The position numbers and the translations under genes were made by a program. A DNA stretch of 64,000 bases, taken from the NCBI GenBank assembly GCA_026225945.1, contig JAMJFZ010001868.1, positions 8,027,001 to 8,091,000 of the forward strand, written 5' to 3'. Under the pieces are notes generated by a model. The model did not search any database, was not told the DNA's origin, and worked only from the letters and a program-made list of their open reading frames with translations. Positions 47,601 through 62,236 of this stretch are shown here, one piece after another. This stretch comes from Cricetomys ansorgei. Taxonomy: Eukaryota; Chordata; Mammalia; Rodentia; Nesomyidae. How positions within the stretch are numbered: position 1 is the first letter of the stretch; every line of letters begins with the position of its first letter.

Positions 47601-50600
47601 CTAAAATAGAATTATGTGGGCCTGTATTCCACCTGTAAGTGTCTACAGTGCATTCAGTGGTGCATCCTTCCTGAACTCATCGCAGCCCTTGTTCCAACTT
47701 GGCAGGATTGAGGAATGGGACCTTTGGGAGATGACTGAGTCATGAGGTTAGAGACCTTCGTGCAGGAGATCACAGCCTGGGCATGCTTCATCCAAAATGC
47801 TTAGGATAAGAAGTATTTCAGATTTCAGATGTGTTGGGATTAGGGCACTATTTACATATACATAATGAGATATCTTGGGAATGGGACCCAAGTCTAGATG
47901 ATAAATTTATATACATTTCAGATAAATATTATACATGTTTTCTGAAGGTAAGTTTATAGAATCTTTTAAAGTAATTTTTTTTTAAGCTAAAACTGAGTTT
48001 CCTTACTTGGGATTTTTTCACTAATGTCCCCTCAGTGCTCAAAAGCTTCATGTTCTGCAGCTTTGGGATTTTTGGATGAAGGATGTCCATCCTATAGTGC
48101 CTGAAAGCTCACCAGGGAAACACAGGGAAGAGGGACCGTCACCAGGAGCCCAGCCCTGAGGCCATGCTGATCTCAGACGTCCAGCCTCCAGAGCTGTAGG
48201 AAATAACTGTTGTGTAGACTTCCCCATAGGGGCTACTTGGTTATTCCAGGCAGGACTAACACAAGGTGCTACCCATTCCATAGCCTCGGGGATATTATGC
48301 GACTTGGGGATTTTGATACATCACTCTTTCAAAAAATACTCTGATAGACATTTCTCAAAATCCATCAGATGATCAGTTTTTATTATTAAGACAAAGAGAT
48401 CTCCATGTCTCAAAAAACTAAAAGACAAGGTATTTTTTTCTAAGTCCTAAACGGTTTCTTCACTGGCAACATTAAGCATTACTTAAAAAATATGAAAGTC
48501 TCCTCTAAAAGTTGTTCAGAAAACACTGTGAAGTCCATTGTTTTCTTTTCTTTCTTTCTTTTCTTTCTTTCTTTTTTTTTGTTGTTGTTATTGTTTTGGG
48601 TTTTTTGTTTTTGTTTTTTTGTTTTTTTTTGAGACAGGGTTTCTCTGTTGTAACTCTGGCTATCCTGGAACTCACTCTGTAGACCAGGCTGGCCTTGAAC
48701 TCACAGAGATACGCCTGCCTCTGCCTCCCAAGTGCTGGGATTCAAAGCATATGCCAGCTCCCCCTCCCTCCCCACCTCTGCCAACAATGTGATGTCCATT
48801 GTTGAGTCTAATATTTAATGTGAACTATAAATGACTTATCTGATGTTTAAACCTTTAATGCGTATGCAAGGTTCCTGGAATGTTCCTTCAGATCCTTTCC
48901 TGCATTTTCATTTAAAATTATTTATTTTTAGTGTTTTTGAGATAGGGTCTCACTACACAGCTGACTTGGAACTCACTATCGGGACTAGGCTGGCCTTTGA
49001 ATCTAAAGAAGTTCATCTACCTCTGCCTGCAGCGCTGGGATTAAAGGTCTATACCACCACATCTGCTTCAAGATTTAGTCCTTACCAACTTAGTAACCTT
49101 TCTTATAGACAGTGAAATGTGAAAACAGCAGCAGCTCATTATGGAAGGCCCAGAGCCAGCAGCCCTTTTGCACTGCCCTCCCACCAGCCACAAGAAGACC
49201 TCCTGTAAAGATAGGTTTTAAACCAGCAGCGTGAGACATTTTGTTGCTGCTGCTTCTGCTGCTCTGGTGGGAGTTTCTCATTGCGATGTATTTGTTTTTT
49301 GAAGAGCCTATACCTGAGGCCTCACCACAGCGGGCAAGCACTGTGCCTCACAGCTACGCCCGTACGCTTAGATACACCTCTGTCCATTGTGAGAAGATGC
49401 ACAGTAATAACCTGTGCTGTTATTTCTCATTTTGTTCCAGATTTGTTCTAATTTATGTTTAACCCTTATTCAGTTCCGAATTAGTCTAAGTGATTGATCC
49501 TTCCTGTCCCGCCTCTCCTTTTACTCTTGTTTGCTTGTGCTTTCATTAAAATAGTGTTCTCTGGAGAGCAGCAGCCTGTTTGCCTGTCTTGTTGACCTGT
49601 ACCTCACCAGTTTGCAGAGGAAACTTGACGACATGTGAACAAATAAATGACTGGCATGGCACCTTGCTTGGTATGGGTTCAACAGCTGTCTTGTTGAGTA
49701 AATCCTTGACTGTATGGATATGCATGTTACAAAAGCATAAGCTGTGGGAAAGAAGCTTGACTGACTGGGAAGATTAAGTCGGCTCCTCTGCTGAGAGGGA
49801 GTTGAACGCTTCTTTTGATTTGGGACTGCAGAGAACGGCTGTCTAGGGAAGTGTGTCCTGTGTCGGGGCTGGGTGTGTTGAGCAAGTGCTCTGCCACTGA
49901 ACTATACCTGCAAACCCAGCAGGAAGCATTTCAGTGCCAGGAAACTGCTGGCTGCATGTGCCCCGCCCTGTAATGGATTAAATAACAGCCACTCTGAAGC
50001 TATAAGGTGAGGAGGAACTAGTCTAAGACAGCTACAGAGGAGACAGTGGCTGAGTAAGGGTTAACAGACAGAAGGGGACCACAGGTCTGTAGACTGTGTG
50101 TGTATGTCGGGGGTCGGGGTCGGGGGTCGGGGGAGGCGTGGAATTACTTTTTTCTGAATGAAAAGGAAAGCAAATGTAGGAAAAAAGAATCACAGGATGG
50201 GACCTTTTCCCTACCGCCTCTGTTCACCTGGTCTTGCCCCAATGCCCCGTGACCACATCTCGTTCCATTTCCTTCCATCACTCCGCGCAGCTGACGACAC
50301 CCTCCCTGTCCCCTCAAGCACACTTCTGCCTTGAGTTCTTGCTTTCACGCAGGACAGAGAAGTTTCCCACCGAATCCTGTTCTTAAAATACACATATGCA
50401 CGCTTTCCTGCTCTCCTTGGCGTTTTAAACATGCACAGTCATTTGCCCGTCTCTCTCTCCCCAGCTAGAGGACAGGAGAGTGGCCATTGTATCACACTCA
50501 CTGCTGTACCCTCAGCTTCTAAAAGATTCATGGCAGCTGAAAGACGAATGAAAGTATAACATGCTATTTGAGGGATGAGGGAGAGGAATGCAGTACCAGG

Positions 50601-53600
50601 TCAGAGGTAAGCAAGTTTCAGGTCTTAAAAAGTTATAAAGCTTACAGTTGATAGGAATTGAGGCTTTTTTGTTTTTTTTTAATTGAGACGGAAAACTACA
50701 ATGGAGTTGGTGAGGCCAAGTGAGGTGTAACCTGTATCACAGTGGCTGAAGTCTGGAGGATGAGTTGCAGTGGACAGATTTCATTCAGATTTCCAATGCC
50801 AACGAGATGGGTAGCTGTACTCTCTATCCCTGCCTATGCGTCCTCAGGTTGGCTGAGGGTGGTTTAGACTGGTTCCTGCTTCAGGTGGCAAATCTGCCTG
50901 AGACGGGTTCCTTCCTGTGTACCCAGGTCTTTTCTGTGTTTTCTTCATGCATGGGGCTCAGGCTGAAGGGCCAGCAGCAGCTCTAAGAATTACAGATGTG
51001 CAAGAGTCAACTCGGGCTAGGGTTGTTGCTCATTTGGAGTACTGACCGAGCACACATGCAGCCCTGGGCTTGATCCGAACACCACGTGACCCAGGTGTGA
51101 TGGCGCACTCCATGGAATGCCAGCATTTGGAAGGTAGATGTAGGAGAAGCCAGAGTTCAAGGTCATTCTTGTTTACAAAACAAGTTCAAGGGTAGCCTGG
51201 GTTGTGTGAGATCTCTCAGGGAGGAGACAGAGACAGCAAGAGAATATCCAACCGTATAAACAAGATGAAGCTTGAATTCATATCACCTCTGCTGACCTCT
51301 CTATCAGTGGCAGAGATAATCAACTGAGAGAATCGGTTTATACAGAGGAAAGATATATTTTGGTTCCTTGCTTTGGGGCAGTGCTGAGGCAGCACCATCA
51401 CAGGAGGAGCATATAGCAAGATAAACTGCCCACCTCATCATGGAGGAGGGAGGAAAAGTGGAAGAAGACTTTTATAGTCCTCACTGAGGGCACACGTCCA
51501 GTGACTCAAAGACTCCCCTGCTGGACCCCACCTCTTGACAGTGCCACTATCTCCCACACACACCAGTAACCACCTGGGAAATTAAGCATTTCATAGTCAT
51601 TTAACATCCAAACTACATCAGGCAAAGAACCATCTGCCAACCATGGGAAGGCCAGGGAGTGAATCAGTCACAGAAGACTAAACAGTGAGTGACACAATGC
51701 TGTCTTCAACCTGGAAATGCATTGCTGTTTCTCACATAAAATGTAGCTTTAGCCAACCAAAGACTTCCTAGAAATCAGCCTGTCATAAACTGTACGATTA
51801 AACCATTCTCTATAGGCGTATATAGTTTTGAGAGATGAAAGCGTTTCACCTTTGTATGAACATTGATATTTTACCAGCTTTACTTATATGTTACGTTTAT
51901 AATTTTCTGAAATAAAAAGACTGACTGGGAGGCTGGGCAGTGGTGGTGCACGCCTTTAATCCCAGCACTCAGGAGGCAGAGGCAGGAGAAACTGTGAGTT
52001 TGTGGCCAGCCTGGTCTACAGAGTGAGTTCCAGGACAGCCAGAGTTACAGCAGGGAAACCTTGCCCCGGTGGAGGGGGAGAGCTTCTATGCTGTGCCAGT
52101 TGCAGTTATACAACTTTGGCACTAGAGCAAGGAGATCATTTTTCTAAGAAGAGAAATGTTAAAGAGAAGCCAGGGTAGGTGTCACCTACAAGGAGTAATA
52201 TTTTATTTCTTAAATTCAGTGGTTGATTCATTGACATAGTTTGAGTTTTTGTTTTTTTTTTAAATTGGCACATATCTCCTAACTAATTTTCACTTACTAT
52301 TTTAAAAAAAAAACAGTAACATCAAAGAAGTTAAGCAAGAGTTCTGCTGGCAGAAATAGAAATTTGTGGACACTTTAAAAGTGACTGACAGTTGTACTGA
52401 AATTTCTAGATGAATATCCTAGATTTCCAATGTTGATTAAAGTCTAGATTCAATTCCTTGAATAATTACTTTGCTTCCTGGGATCCTGAGAAGCCTGCTT
52501 ATTAGCTTTGAATCCTCTAAAACCCTCAAGGGTCTCTGCCCACACACCCTCCCCCTCCCATCTCTTCCCTGTACTCTGGGCCCCTCCCTCCACACCCTCA
52601 TCTCTGTCTCCTTCAGTCACAGCCGCTGTGGCTTTCCTCCTTCAGTGCTCCCCAAGCATAAAACAATGTAAGTTCTAAGGTCAGTAACCAAGCAAGATTT
52701 TTATTATTTCTCCTGCCATAAAGCTCCCAGCCTTCATGCCTACCACTTATATTGAGAACTGGGAAAATGTAACCAGGATTATTTGTGTTCCCTGTGTACC
52801 ACTGTCCTTCCGCCCCCTAAAGTGTAGGAAATGTTTTTGCTCCACCAGCTGCTTAGAAGGCATATTGTTTTTCTGGAATGAGATCCACCCACCCCGATTT
52901 CAGATATGAAGTTCTGGAATGGTTATGTTAACTGCATAGTGAAGGATAGGAATGCATTCATTGGAACGTTAAGTTCAGTGTTTTCTCAGGAATGAATGTA
53001 ATCAGAATTGTAACCAGAAAAAATGCTGCCCAGCTCACTTCCCATTTGCTTGCTGTCGTGGCAGTTGTGCTTCCAATGTTTCCTCCTGTGCAGGCTGGCC
53101 TCATAATTGTGAGTTTAAATCCCAAGTATCTGGATATCATGTGAGTGCCACCACACCCGGCTCATTTGATTTCCATGAGATACCAGCCGGAAGAGTAAGA
53201 ATACTAAGAGCTAGCTACTGTGAACATTTGCAATACTTATTTTAAACAATATTCTAGAACAATGGTTCTGGACCTTCCTAATTCTGTGACCCTTTAATGC
53301 AGTTCCCTCGTGTCGTGGTGACCCCCAACCATGAAATTATTTTCCTAGCTACTTCATAACTGCAGTTTTGCTACTGTTATGAATTGTGATGTAAATATCT
53401 CATATGCAGATGGTCTTAGGCAAGCCCTGTGATGGGGCCCTTCTACTCCCAAAGGGGTTATGACCCACAGGTTGAGAACCACTGTTCTAGAATATTTCTC
53501 AATATTATTTTGTTTTTTTTAGAAACCCCTTAAGTAGTGTAATTCTCCTTGGAATATTTTAATGTTTTCACTCAGAATCTATTCTACATCTCTCAAGTGA

Positions 53601-56600
53601 AGCTAATCCATCTTTAAATCACCCGGATAAATGAAATGATAGTCAGGAAAAATTTGAGATCAATGACTCAATCATTTCAAGGATGTTGTTTAAGGTGGTC
53701 TCCTAACTGCACATTGTAAAATTATGATGACTTCAGAATGCTTCAGGAAGATTCCAAGATCCCCTTATGGGAAGTCTTTTTGCTAGATGTTTAACAAGCT
53801 GTCTTTAATGTGTTGGTGTACTTTTCTTGAGATTGGGAGACGTTAAACCAGAATGCCGTTGTTTGTTTTAGTTACATGTTTGTTTTCTTAGTTTTGGGAA
53901 TTCCGTATATGAGTGCTATACGGACACTCCAACCTCCAGCCTCCAACTTCTCTTGCGTCTCCACATTCCTTCCCAACTCATGACCTGTTATTCTTTAACT
54001 ATTATTGTTTAAATAGTATTGTTTAATTATTATACACATATTATAAATACAACTTGCTGAGTTCACTTAGTGTTGCTCATCTGAGTATGTGTTTAGGGCT
54101 GATTGCTTGGGACTGGAGCCTACCAAGAGGCTCTTCACCAGGGTAGAGTTTTTTGGGTTTTTTTTTTTCCATTGATTTCCATGATTTACTTTTGTCCTTT
54201 TTGGTTTAGAATAAATGATATTGGGGCGGTTTGCCTTTTTAAAAAGGAAATAAAGTGGGTCACGATATCACCTTGTTAGTATTAGAAATTTCTCATATTG
54301 TGTAAAATGTTTCCATTTCATGTTTTAGGGTTTAGCCTAAAATTCCCAATGCACTTATAACACAGGATCTGTTCCAGTGGGTTTGCACACTACTTGAGTC
54401 TTATTCTTTATAAAGCCTTCTTGTGTTTAATTCATTTTGCTACAGAATTCTGTTTATTCAGGAGGAAGTCGATTAGTTAAACTGAAAAATGATTTTCTTT
54501 GGGCAAAGTGGTATGCAAAATTAAAGTTTAATGAATTTTCTGGAATTTAAAGTTCATACCCCATACAAATGGGTCTGCTAAATATTCTGTAATAGGGTAG
54601 TTTATAGGCCAGTGGCATCGTCATGGCCTTCCCTGAACACCTACGTCACAAACCTTCTCCCTGAGTGGCAGGCTGATCATGAGGAGTGAAATGGATGGAG
54701 TACTGGGGTGAACTGAAGAGCATAGGCCCCATCTAAACAAGCACATTTCCAACAGGCTGCTTCCCCACTGGAAGCAAGAACCACCTGCTGCCAAGTCATT
54801 CAGTTTATCAAAGGATCCTGGACATTAGTGTGAAATCTCTCCTCTTTGAACAAATAACAACTAAGCCATCTTTAAAACATTTTAGGAATGTGTGCAAGCT
54901 AAATTGAAATTGTCCACAGCCCTGTGGACCACCTCTTAGGGAGCTCCCTGCTTACAATAAAAATGCTCCCATGTACTCAGCTCTCTCTTTTGTAGAAAGA
55001 TGGAAGCATTTACACAGCTCCTTTGCATTCTTGACATCGTCCTCCTTCTTTCTTACCAGGTTACGTGCTGTCTCTGGTCTGTTCGAACTCTTCCGAGGCT
55101 TCCTGTGAGATCACAAACGTGTCACAGCTGCTGACTTATCCTGTCCTCTACACGAACGTGAATTCCACTAGAACCAACTTCAGCATCTCAGCAAACGTAG
55201 AAAACAAATACAATCTATATGTGGGCTTGGTGTTGGCCATAAGCTCCAGCATTTTTATTGGCTCAAGTTTCATACTCAAAAAGAAGGGTCTCTTGCAACT
55301 GGCAAACAAGGGCATTACTAGAGCAGGTAAGAAACACACTCACAGTCTTCACTCGAGTTCTTGAAATAGAGCAAGTTCCTTTCTACCCCAAGAGCTTTTC
55401 CCTTTGTTCAGAACTCTCTTCCCCGGGCTCTTCCTTCAGCTGGCTCACCCCTCTGACTGTCTACAATTCACCACCCTAGAAAATGCCCCCCACCATCCCG
55501 TAGGCAAGTTGCCATCAGTTTCTATCATTGAACCAACAGTTTCCCACGTCGCCTCTAAGATACTGCATGTATTATTTGCTCGCCTGCAGTCAGCAGGTTT
55601 AGACTCATAAGCAATGCACTCACGCTGTTTGGCGCCCACGAAGTATCGTTGGGTCAATGGATAGTGGTAGAATTATGCTATTACTTATAGAGACATTTCA
55701 GGTGCCGAGTAGCCTGTCGGATTGCATTAGCCGCACATTTATATTCATTTTCATAAAGTATAATATCATAAGAAAGTTAAATATTTTTCCTAGGTCAATG
55801 TGGAAAGTTAAATAACTACAAATTATGCAAACAAGCTTCTGAAGTAGTGAGGGGGAGATTTGCTCCAACAGAAAATATACTCTATTGTTGTCTTAATAAA
55901 AAGAACTTGGTACTGGAATTAAACTAATAATAAGAGATTGTTGAAGATATACAATTAGAATGGGTTACATACAATCATTAATATATAATTTTTAAAAGTA
56001 GTATTTCAAGCTGGGCAGTGTTGGCACACAGCTTTAACCCAGCACTTGGGAGACAGAGGCAAGTGGATCTCTGTGAATTTGAGGCCAGCCTGGTCTACAG
56101 AGTAAGTTCCAGGACAGCCAGAGTTACGATAGAGAAACTCTGTCTCGAAAAACAAACAAACAAACAAAAACACAAGGAGTTGTATTTCAGACCAGTGAAG
56201 AAAAATGAATTATTCAATTAAAAATATTGAGACAGTTGGAAAATAGAAGAGGAAAAAAATGTGAATGTTCTACCTTTTACCATTCTGAAAAATACATTCC
56301 AAATTCTTTGAAATAATTTTTAACCCCAAAGAAAGCCTTCTTAAGCATAAATGTATCCTGTGTAAATGCAGAATATATTCTATGTAATTTTAGAGACTAT
56401 CTGAGTGGACGGATAAAATAGGTCACACAGAGGCATCCTCTCTGTAAATAACTTACTTGAAACTAAAAAAAAAAAAAATCAGATGATATATGGGAGAGGG
56501 CTATAAAATATGACCCAGTGTTATTAAATTTTCTAATATATAAAGAAAAATTGCAGACACTAAGAAAATACATACCCTAACAAGATAGGCAAAAGCACAC

Positions 56601-57711
56601 AGGTATAAAGCACAGATGAGGAGCACAAGCGTTCAGTGTGCTAATATGATTCCTGTTTAGTCATTTGCAGATTTTATAAGGAGAAAATACTTATGAAGCA
56701 TAATAAACTACTTTGCAAGATAATTTCTATCGATTATATATCCTGCTTAGTTGCATTATAACAGAATTATGTAGGTCAAAGCAAAGGAGCTACATGTGTT
56801 AGAACTGAGAAGACTGCATTTTCTGTAGCCAACATGTTAACAGCGACTCCAGTCACAGATTATGGTCATGGCGAGATGACTCCTGGCAGCTTCAGAAAAG
56901 CTTTTTGTCCTCTGGTATGCCACGGTGAAGGACAAGCACAGTCTACCTGTCTGACACTTGCCGTTTTTTTCCCTGACTTATCCAAAGTGTCAAAAGCTCC
57001 CGTATCAAAGACCTTCTTCCCTCTAGGACCACTGTCCCTTGCAAGCTGTGGTTTGGGTTTTAATTTTAACATTGGATGAAACAAAGAATTCAGAGTTTAT
57101 AATGCCCCACGCCAGTGCTGCTCACTGATGTCGTCTGTGAACCTGATGATTAAGTAAAATGTCATAGAAGTCAAGGAACTTCCTGCAGAAGCCAAAGGTA
57201 ACAGAAAGTTTGGGAAGACCCTGGAGAAGGACTGAGTGAGCGTCCTGAGAGACAGTCGCTGAGTCCACCAGGAACCTCGCCCTTTTCAGCGCCTTGCCTA
57301 AGAGTCTGTTCTTCTGCCCTTATCTACTGAGGTGAGAACCCTGATTTTTGTTCTTTGGTTTTTCCCAGGGCAAGGTGGACATTCTTACCTCAAGGAATGG
57401 GTGTGGTGGGCAGGACTCCTGTCAAGTAAGTATGAAATTCACAAGTTTTCAGTCAGTTACTCTTCCTTCCTGTCTAGGATAGAACCATGTCCAAAACGGA
57501 CTGTGATTGACATAGCATATGGCTTCTATATAACTACACGTAGGGTATTCTCACTCTTCTGACACCACCTGGTTGTGCTCTCACGGAATGCACAGGAAGA
57601 AGTTAGTGTTTCAAGCATTATATTTTATCACAAACTTCTGTTCCCCATGAGAATTGAGAAACATCTTTCCTCCTGTATCTTCTGAGTTCTTTTTTTAAAA
57701 AGATGGATGAT

Positions 57712-57766
<55 letters not shown>

Positions 57767-57828
57767 GAAAGAGAGAGAAAAGAGAAGAAAGGTAGATAGA
57801 TAGATATTTAATAGATATATAAATAGAT

Positions 57829-57859
<31 letters not shown>

Positions 57860-60800
57860 GATAGATAATGTGTATGAGTGTTTTGCCCACATTGTCTGCA
57901 CCATGTACATGTGGTGCATGAGGAGGCCAGAATCGGGCATCAGATGTGGAGAACTGAAGTTACAGGTAGTTCTGAGTCGCCACGTGGGTGCTGGAAGTAA
58001 ACCTGGATCCTCTGGAAGAGCAGCCAGTGCCCTAAACTGCTGAGCCATCACTCCAGTCCTTTTTCTGAGTTCTTAATTTGACTTTGTGGCTATCCTGTCT
58101 GCACATTTCTCTTGGAAATGGGTGCATCTTTCATATCAGGACCAAACATGGATAAAGTAAAGGATTCTTTGGCTGTTGGTCCTGGGGGAGAGTCGGGGAG
58201 GGGTGAGGTTGTCAGCCCTGTCTTTCCCCCACACTTGGTTTCAGGATAGAAGCAGACCTTGTAGGCTCCAAGCAGTTCCTAAATGCTAATTTGATGTCCT
58301 CATGGGAGCGGACATCCAGTTTTGCCACTCTCCCTGACTTCCCTCCTACGAACTGTCTTCAGGGCCAAGTCAGAGTCATCTGAATAAAAGTATCTTCACA
58401 GTCCTTGCAGCTCAGCTCCCTCTGGAGTCAGAAGTCTTCAAGCTTCCCTGATTTCCACAGCCACAGAACTTATTTCAACGTCAGAGAAATCCTATTATAA
58501 GAAAGAACTTAGGGGCCAGAGAGAAGGCTCGGGGTTTAAGATCATACGCTGTCTTGGCAGATGACCCAGGTTTTGAGTGCCAGCACTCCCATTTCAGCTC
58601 ACGACCACCCACAACTCCAGTGCCACGGGATCTGATGTCCTCTTCTGACGCCCACAGGCACCAGGCGCACAGACATACGTGTGAGCAAACTAATGATACA
58701 CATAAAATAATCATTTTTTAAAAATTTTTAAAAAGAAACAGCTTGAGTATCTTTTCACTAATAAATGATGGCGTCTGAAAGGGATGATGAACAAAAATTA
58801 TTTAAATTTGTAGAGCCCTTTCAATTTTTTAAGGTGTTTTCATAACCATTTGCTGAATACAAGTTGACTGGACTGCCCTGGGAAGGTTCTAGTGATGTTA
58901 TCTGAGTGATTCTCTTACTCTGTTTGCATCTCCTCACCCTTCCCTCACATTTTCAAATGAAAATATAGGGGTTGGAGATATGCCTCAGTGGGTAAGATCA
59001 CTTGATGCTCTTGCAGAGGACCTGGGTTCAGTTCCCAGCACCCACATGGAGGCTTACACCCCTCTTCAATTCTAGTTCCCTCACTTCTAACCCCCATGGG
59101 CACCAAGCACCCACAAAATATCTACAGGAATGCCAACACTCGCATACATGAGATAAAAGTAAGTCTTAAAATGAAAATTTAAGGAGAAAATTCTATGGCT
59201 AATTTTACAATGTCATGTGTACCAAGCAAAAAACCTTGTGATACTCCGGGTGAGAACATACATTGGGGGTGCTACCTATCACTTAGCGAATGAGGTTACG
59301 ATTTGCCTGGAACTATAGCTACAAAAACAGGAACTATAAACAATGTAACGACATCAGAGGAAACTGAATAGTCTGAAAATGCTGCCACCGCTGTTTCTAT
59401 GAGAGTAGTCTCCTAATTGCTCTGTAAATTTAGATGTTTTTATGTTGTTCTAATGCTGGGTACTCCTGTAGTTTGGCTGTGATAGCAAAATAGACAAAGA
59501 AAAGGAGAAGGAGTATACTCTGCTGGTTTCTGTCTCTACTACGTGTTTGCTCGGCACAGTTGGACAGCATGAAATACTACAGTCTCTGGAGAAATATCCC
59601 ACTGCAGTCTCTGGCCATAATCTGGCTTCTGGGGGGAATTTCCCTCGCGCTCAATGTTCTTTGCTACACACTACCTGGTGTAGATCTCAAGTTTCTCAGA
59701 TAAGATTACATTCATCCTTAGGACTTTCAAAGAGCTGGTTGGATCTTCTTGAGCTCCTGGGATGCCATCACTTGTCTGCTATGTAGCTGTTGATTCAGGT
59801 TCAAAAGGGCAGCTTATTCTTTGGTTAATTCAATCCCTGGTCCTGGAGCCCTGGAGCATTTCAGCCTTTGTACCATCTAAAAGTTTCAAGCTGCTAGCCC
59901 GGACTTAGACGCCTTCAGCCTTAGCCTCCATGCAATCTAAGATATTACTGCTGACTCTGGCAGACTGTGGATGACTTCCACAATTCTCTAACTGAGCTAC
60001 TCTGATAGGCTTCAAACTGACTCACTCTTCCTGTCTGATACTGACTTCTGCTGAGCTGCCTCTGTGTCTGCCTCAGACTCCTCAGACTGCCTCTGTATCT
60101 GACTACTGCTTGCTTCTGTTTCTCTCCTCTTTGTGTCTTATCCCAACTCTCTAAGATAAGAGCCTGCTTTTTTATCATGAGAGTTGAGAGGTGTCCATAC
60201 TCTGACTCATTCTGCTAACTCTTCCTCTGATTGCCTGCTCTTGACTCTGACTCATCTCCAGTGTAACTTCTTATCTGACATTGACTCCTGTGCTCTGTTT
60301 CCTGTCTGCTTCCAAGTGCTGGGATTAAAGGTGTGGGCCACCACTGCTTTCCGAATACTGGGATTAAAGGTGCGCACCAACATTCTGCCCTAGAGCAGCC
60401 ATGCTGGCAAACTAAAGGATTATATTTTCTTCTACACCGCTGCTGTCATGAAACATTTGCTTTTCTCTTGTAATGAAGGGATCATTGAATCTATTCATAT
60501 TTCTGCTTGCTTTCCAGTGGGAGCTGGAGAGGCTGCGAACTTTGTGGCTTATACATTTGCACCTGCCACCTTGGTTACCCCCCTGGGGGCTCTGAGTGTT
60601 CTCATAAGGTGGGTAAAAAGCAGAGAACTTGGCTTTTGTAGTCAGCTCATAACCACCAGCACACTTAAACTGTGAGATTTCTACTAAGAAATCACAGCAC
60701 AAAAACAACAGTGCAATCTGAGCTCTCAAAGCACAGACTGCCCCAAATAGTTTCTGGGACTTCTGAAAGTTTAGAGGCGAGCCATTTATAATATAGATGT

Positions 60801-62198
60801 AAAAGCTCATTTCTTGGGCCAGGGATCACTTACATGCATAAGGCCTTGAGTCTGACCACCAGCAAATAATAATAATAATGATAACAATATTATTATTATT
60901 AATGATAATAATCATCTGAGAAAGCTACAAAAATATCAACAAAAATAGGAACTACATTGTCATGTTGTTATGCAAATTGTGATTGTGACGATTCAGCCAA
61001 GCACAGCACAGGTGTCTTTGGTGTGTTTTATACCTCTCACCTGAGTAAGCTGTGGAAACCCTTGGAATTTTTCTTTGCCACAGTGATTAATAACAGCAGT
61101 TATTAGAGGACTTTAAAGGGCTTAGTGTTCAAGCTTCATCTCAACTCTCAGTAAAATCCCTCCGTTGCCTACTGGATCCCTCCGTTGCCTACTGGATACC
61201 TCCGTGGGTATCCTGTCGTAAGACTTCCTGTTTTGTAGTATGTGGATGTCCTAATTTGATTTTTGTTGCTATGATAAACAGCTTTACCTAAATGAACCTA
61301 CGGAGGAAAGGGTTTCAGTTTATAGGCTACAGTTGGTCCTTGAGGGAGGCCAGGGCGGGAGCTCAAGGCAGGAACTGAAGCAGAAACTGAGAGGCCCTCC
61401 TTCCTTGCTTCCTTGATCAGCTTCTTTTCCTATACAACCCAGGAACACCTGCCCTGGATGGCGCCACTCCCAGTGGCCTGGGCCTTCCCATATCAATCAT
61501 TAATCAAGTAAATTACTCACAGACAGGTCTGACCATGGCAACGCCTCATCTGTGGTTCCGTCTTCCCATGTGACTCATTTGTGTTGCGTTAGCAAAATCC
61601 AGCCAGCACAGAGGGCCTGACTCTTCTGAGTGGGTCCAGTGCAGTGAATCTGATGAGCCTTAAATCGTGTGGCTCATCTACGTAGGCTACCATTTTGCTG
61701 CTCTGTCTTTTTCAGGTCTATAAATTATCAGTACGCCTTGTAGCAAGATTCTGATGAGGCCTACCTACATCTCCTTTCTGCTTTTGTAGAATTGTGAGAA
61801 TTAAATGAGGTAATGTGTGTAAAAGCAGTCAGAAGACTGACATGGACGGTTGTTTTCCTTGGCACCGTAGTCCCACAAGTGACCACAAGATGGCAACTCC
61901 GGAAAAAGTTCCTGGTAAATGCAGGCAGTCTTGGGGTCAGACAACACCCATCATCCATGGAGAACGGCATGGAAGGACGTCCTGCGTTGGTATCCATGGT
62001 CGTGCCAACTATGAGCAATTTGAAAGCAAGTCATGACAAACAAAGCATTGGGAACTTTATATAGGCAGAGTTATCCAGGCCGGAGTGGACAGGAGGAAGG
62101 GTTTTACTGTTTTGACCATCTATATAGTTGTATGAATATATGTTAGTTACAGGTCAACTCTGGACAGAGTACCTGCTATCGAGGTGTATATATTTTGC

Positions 62199-62236
<38 letters not shown>

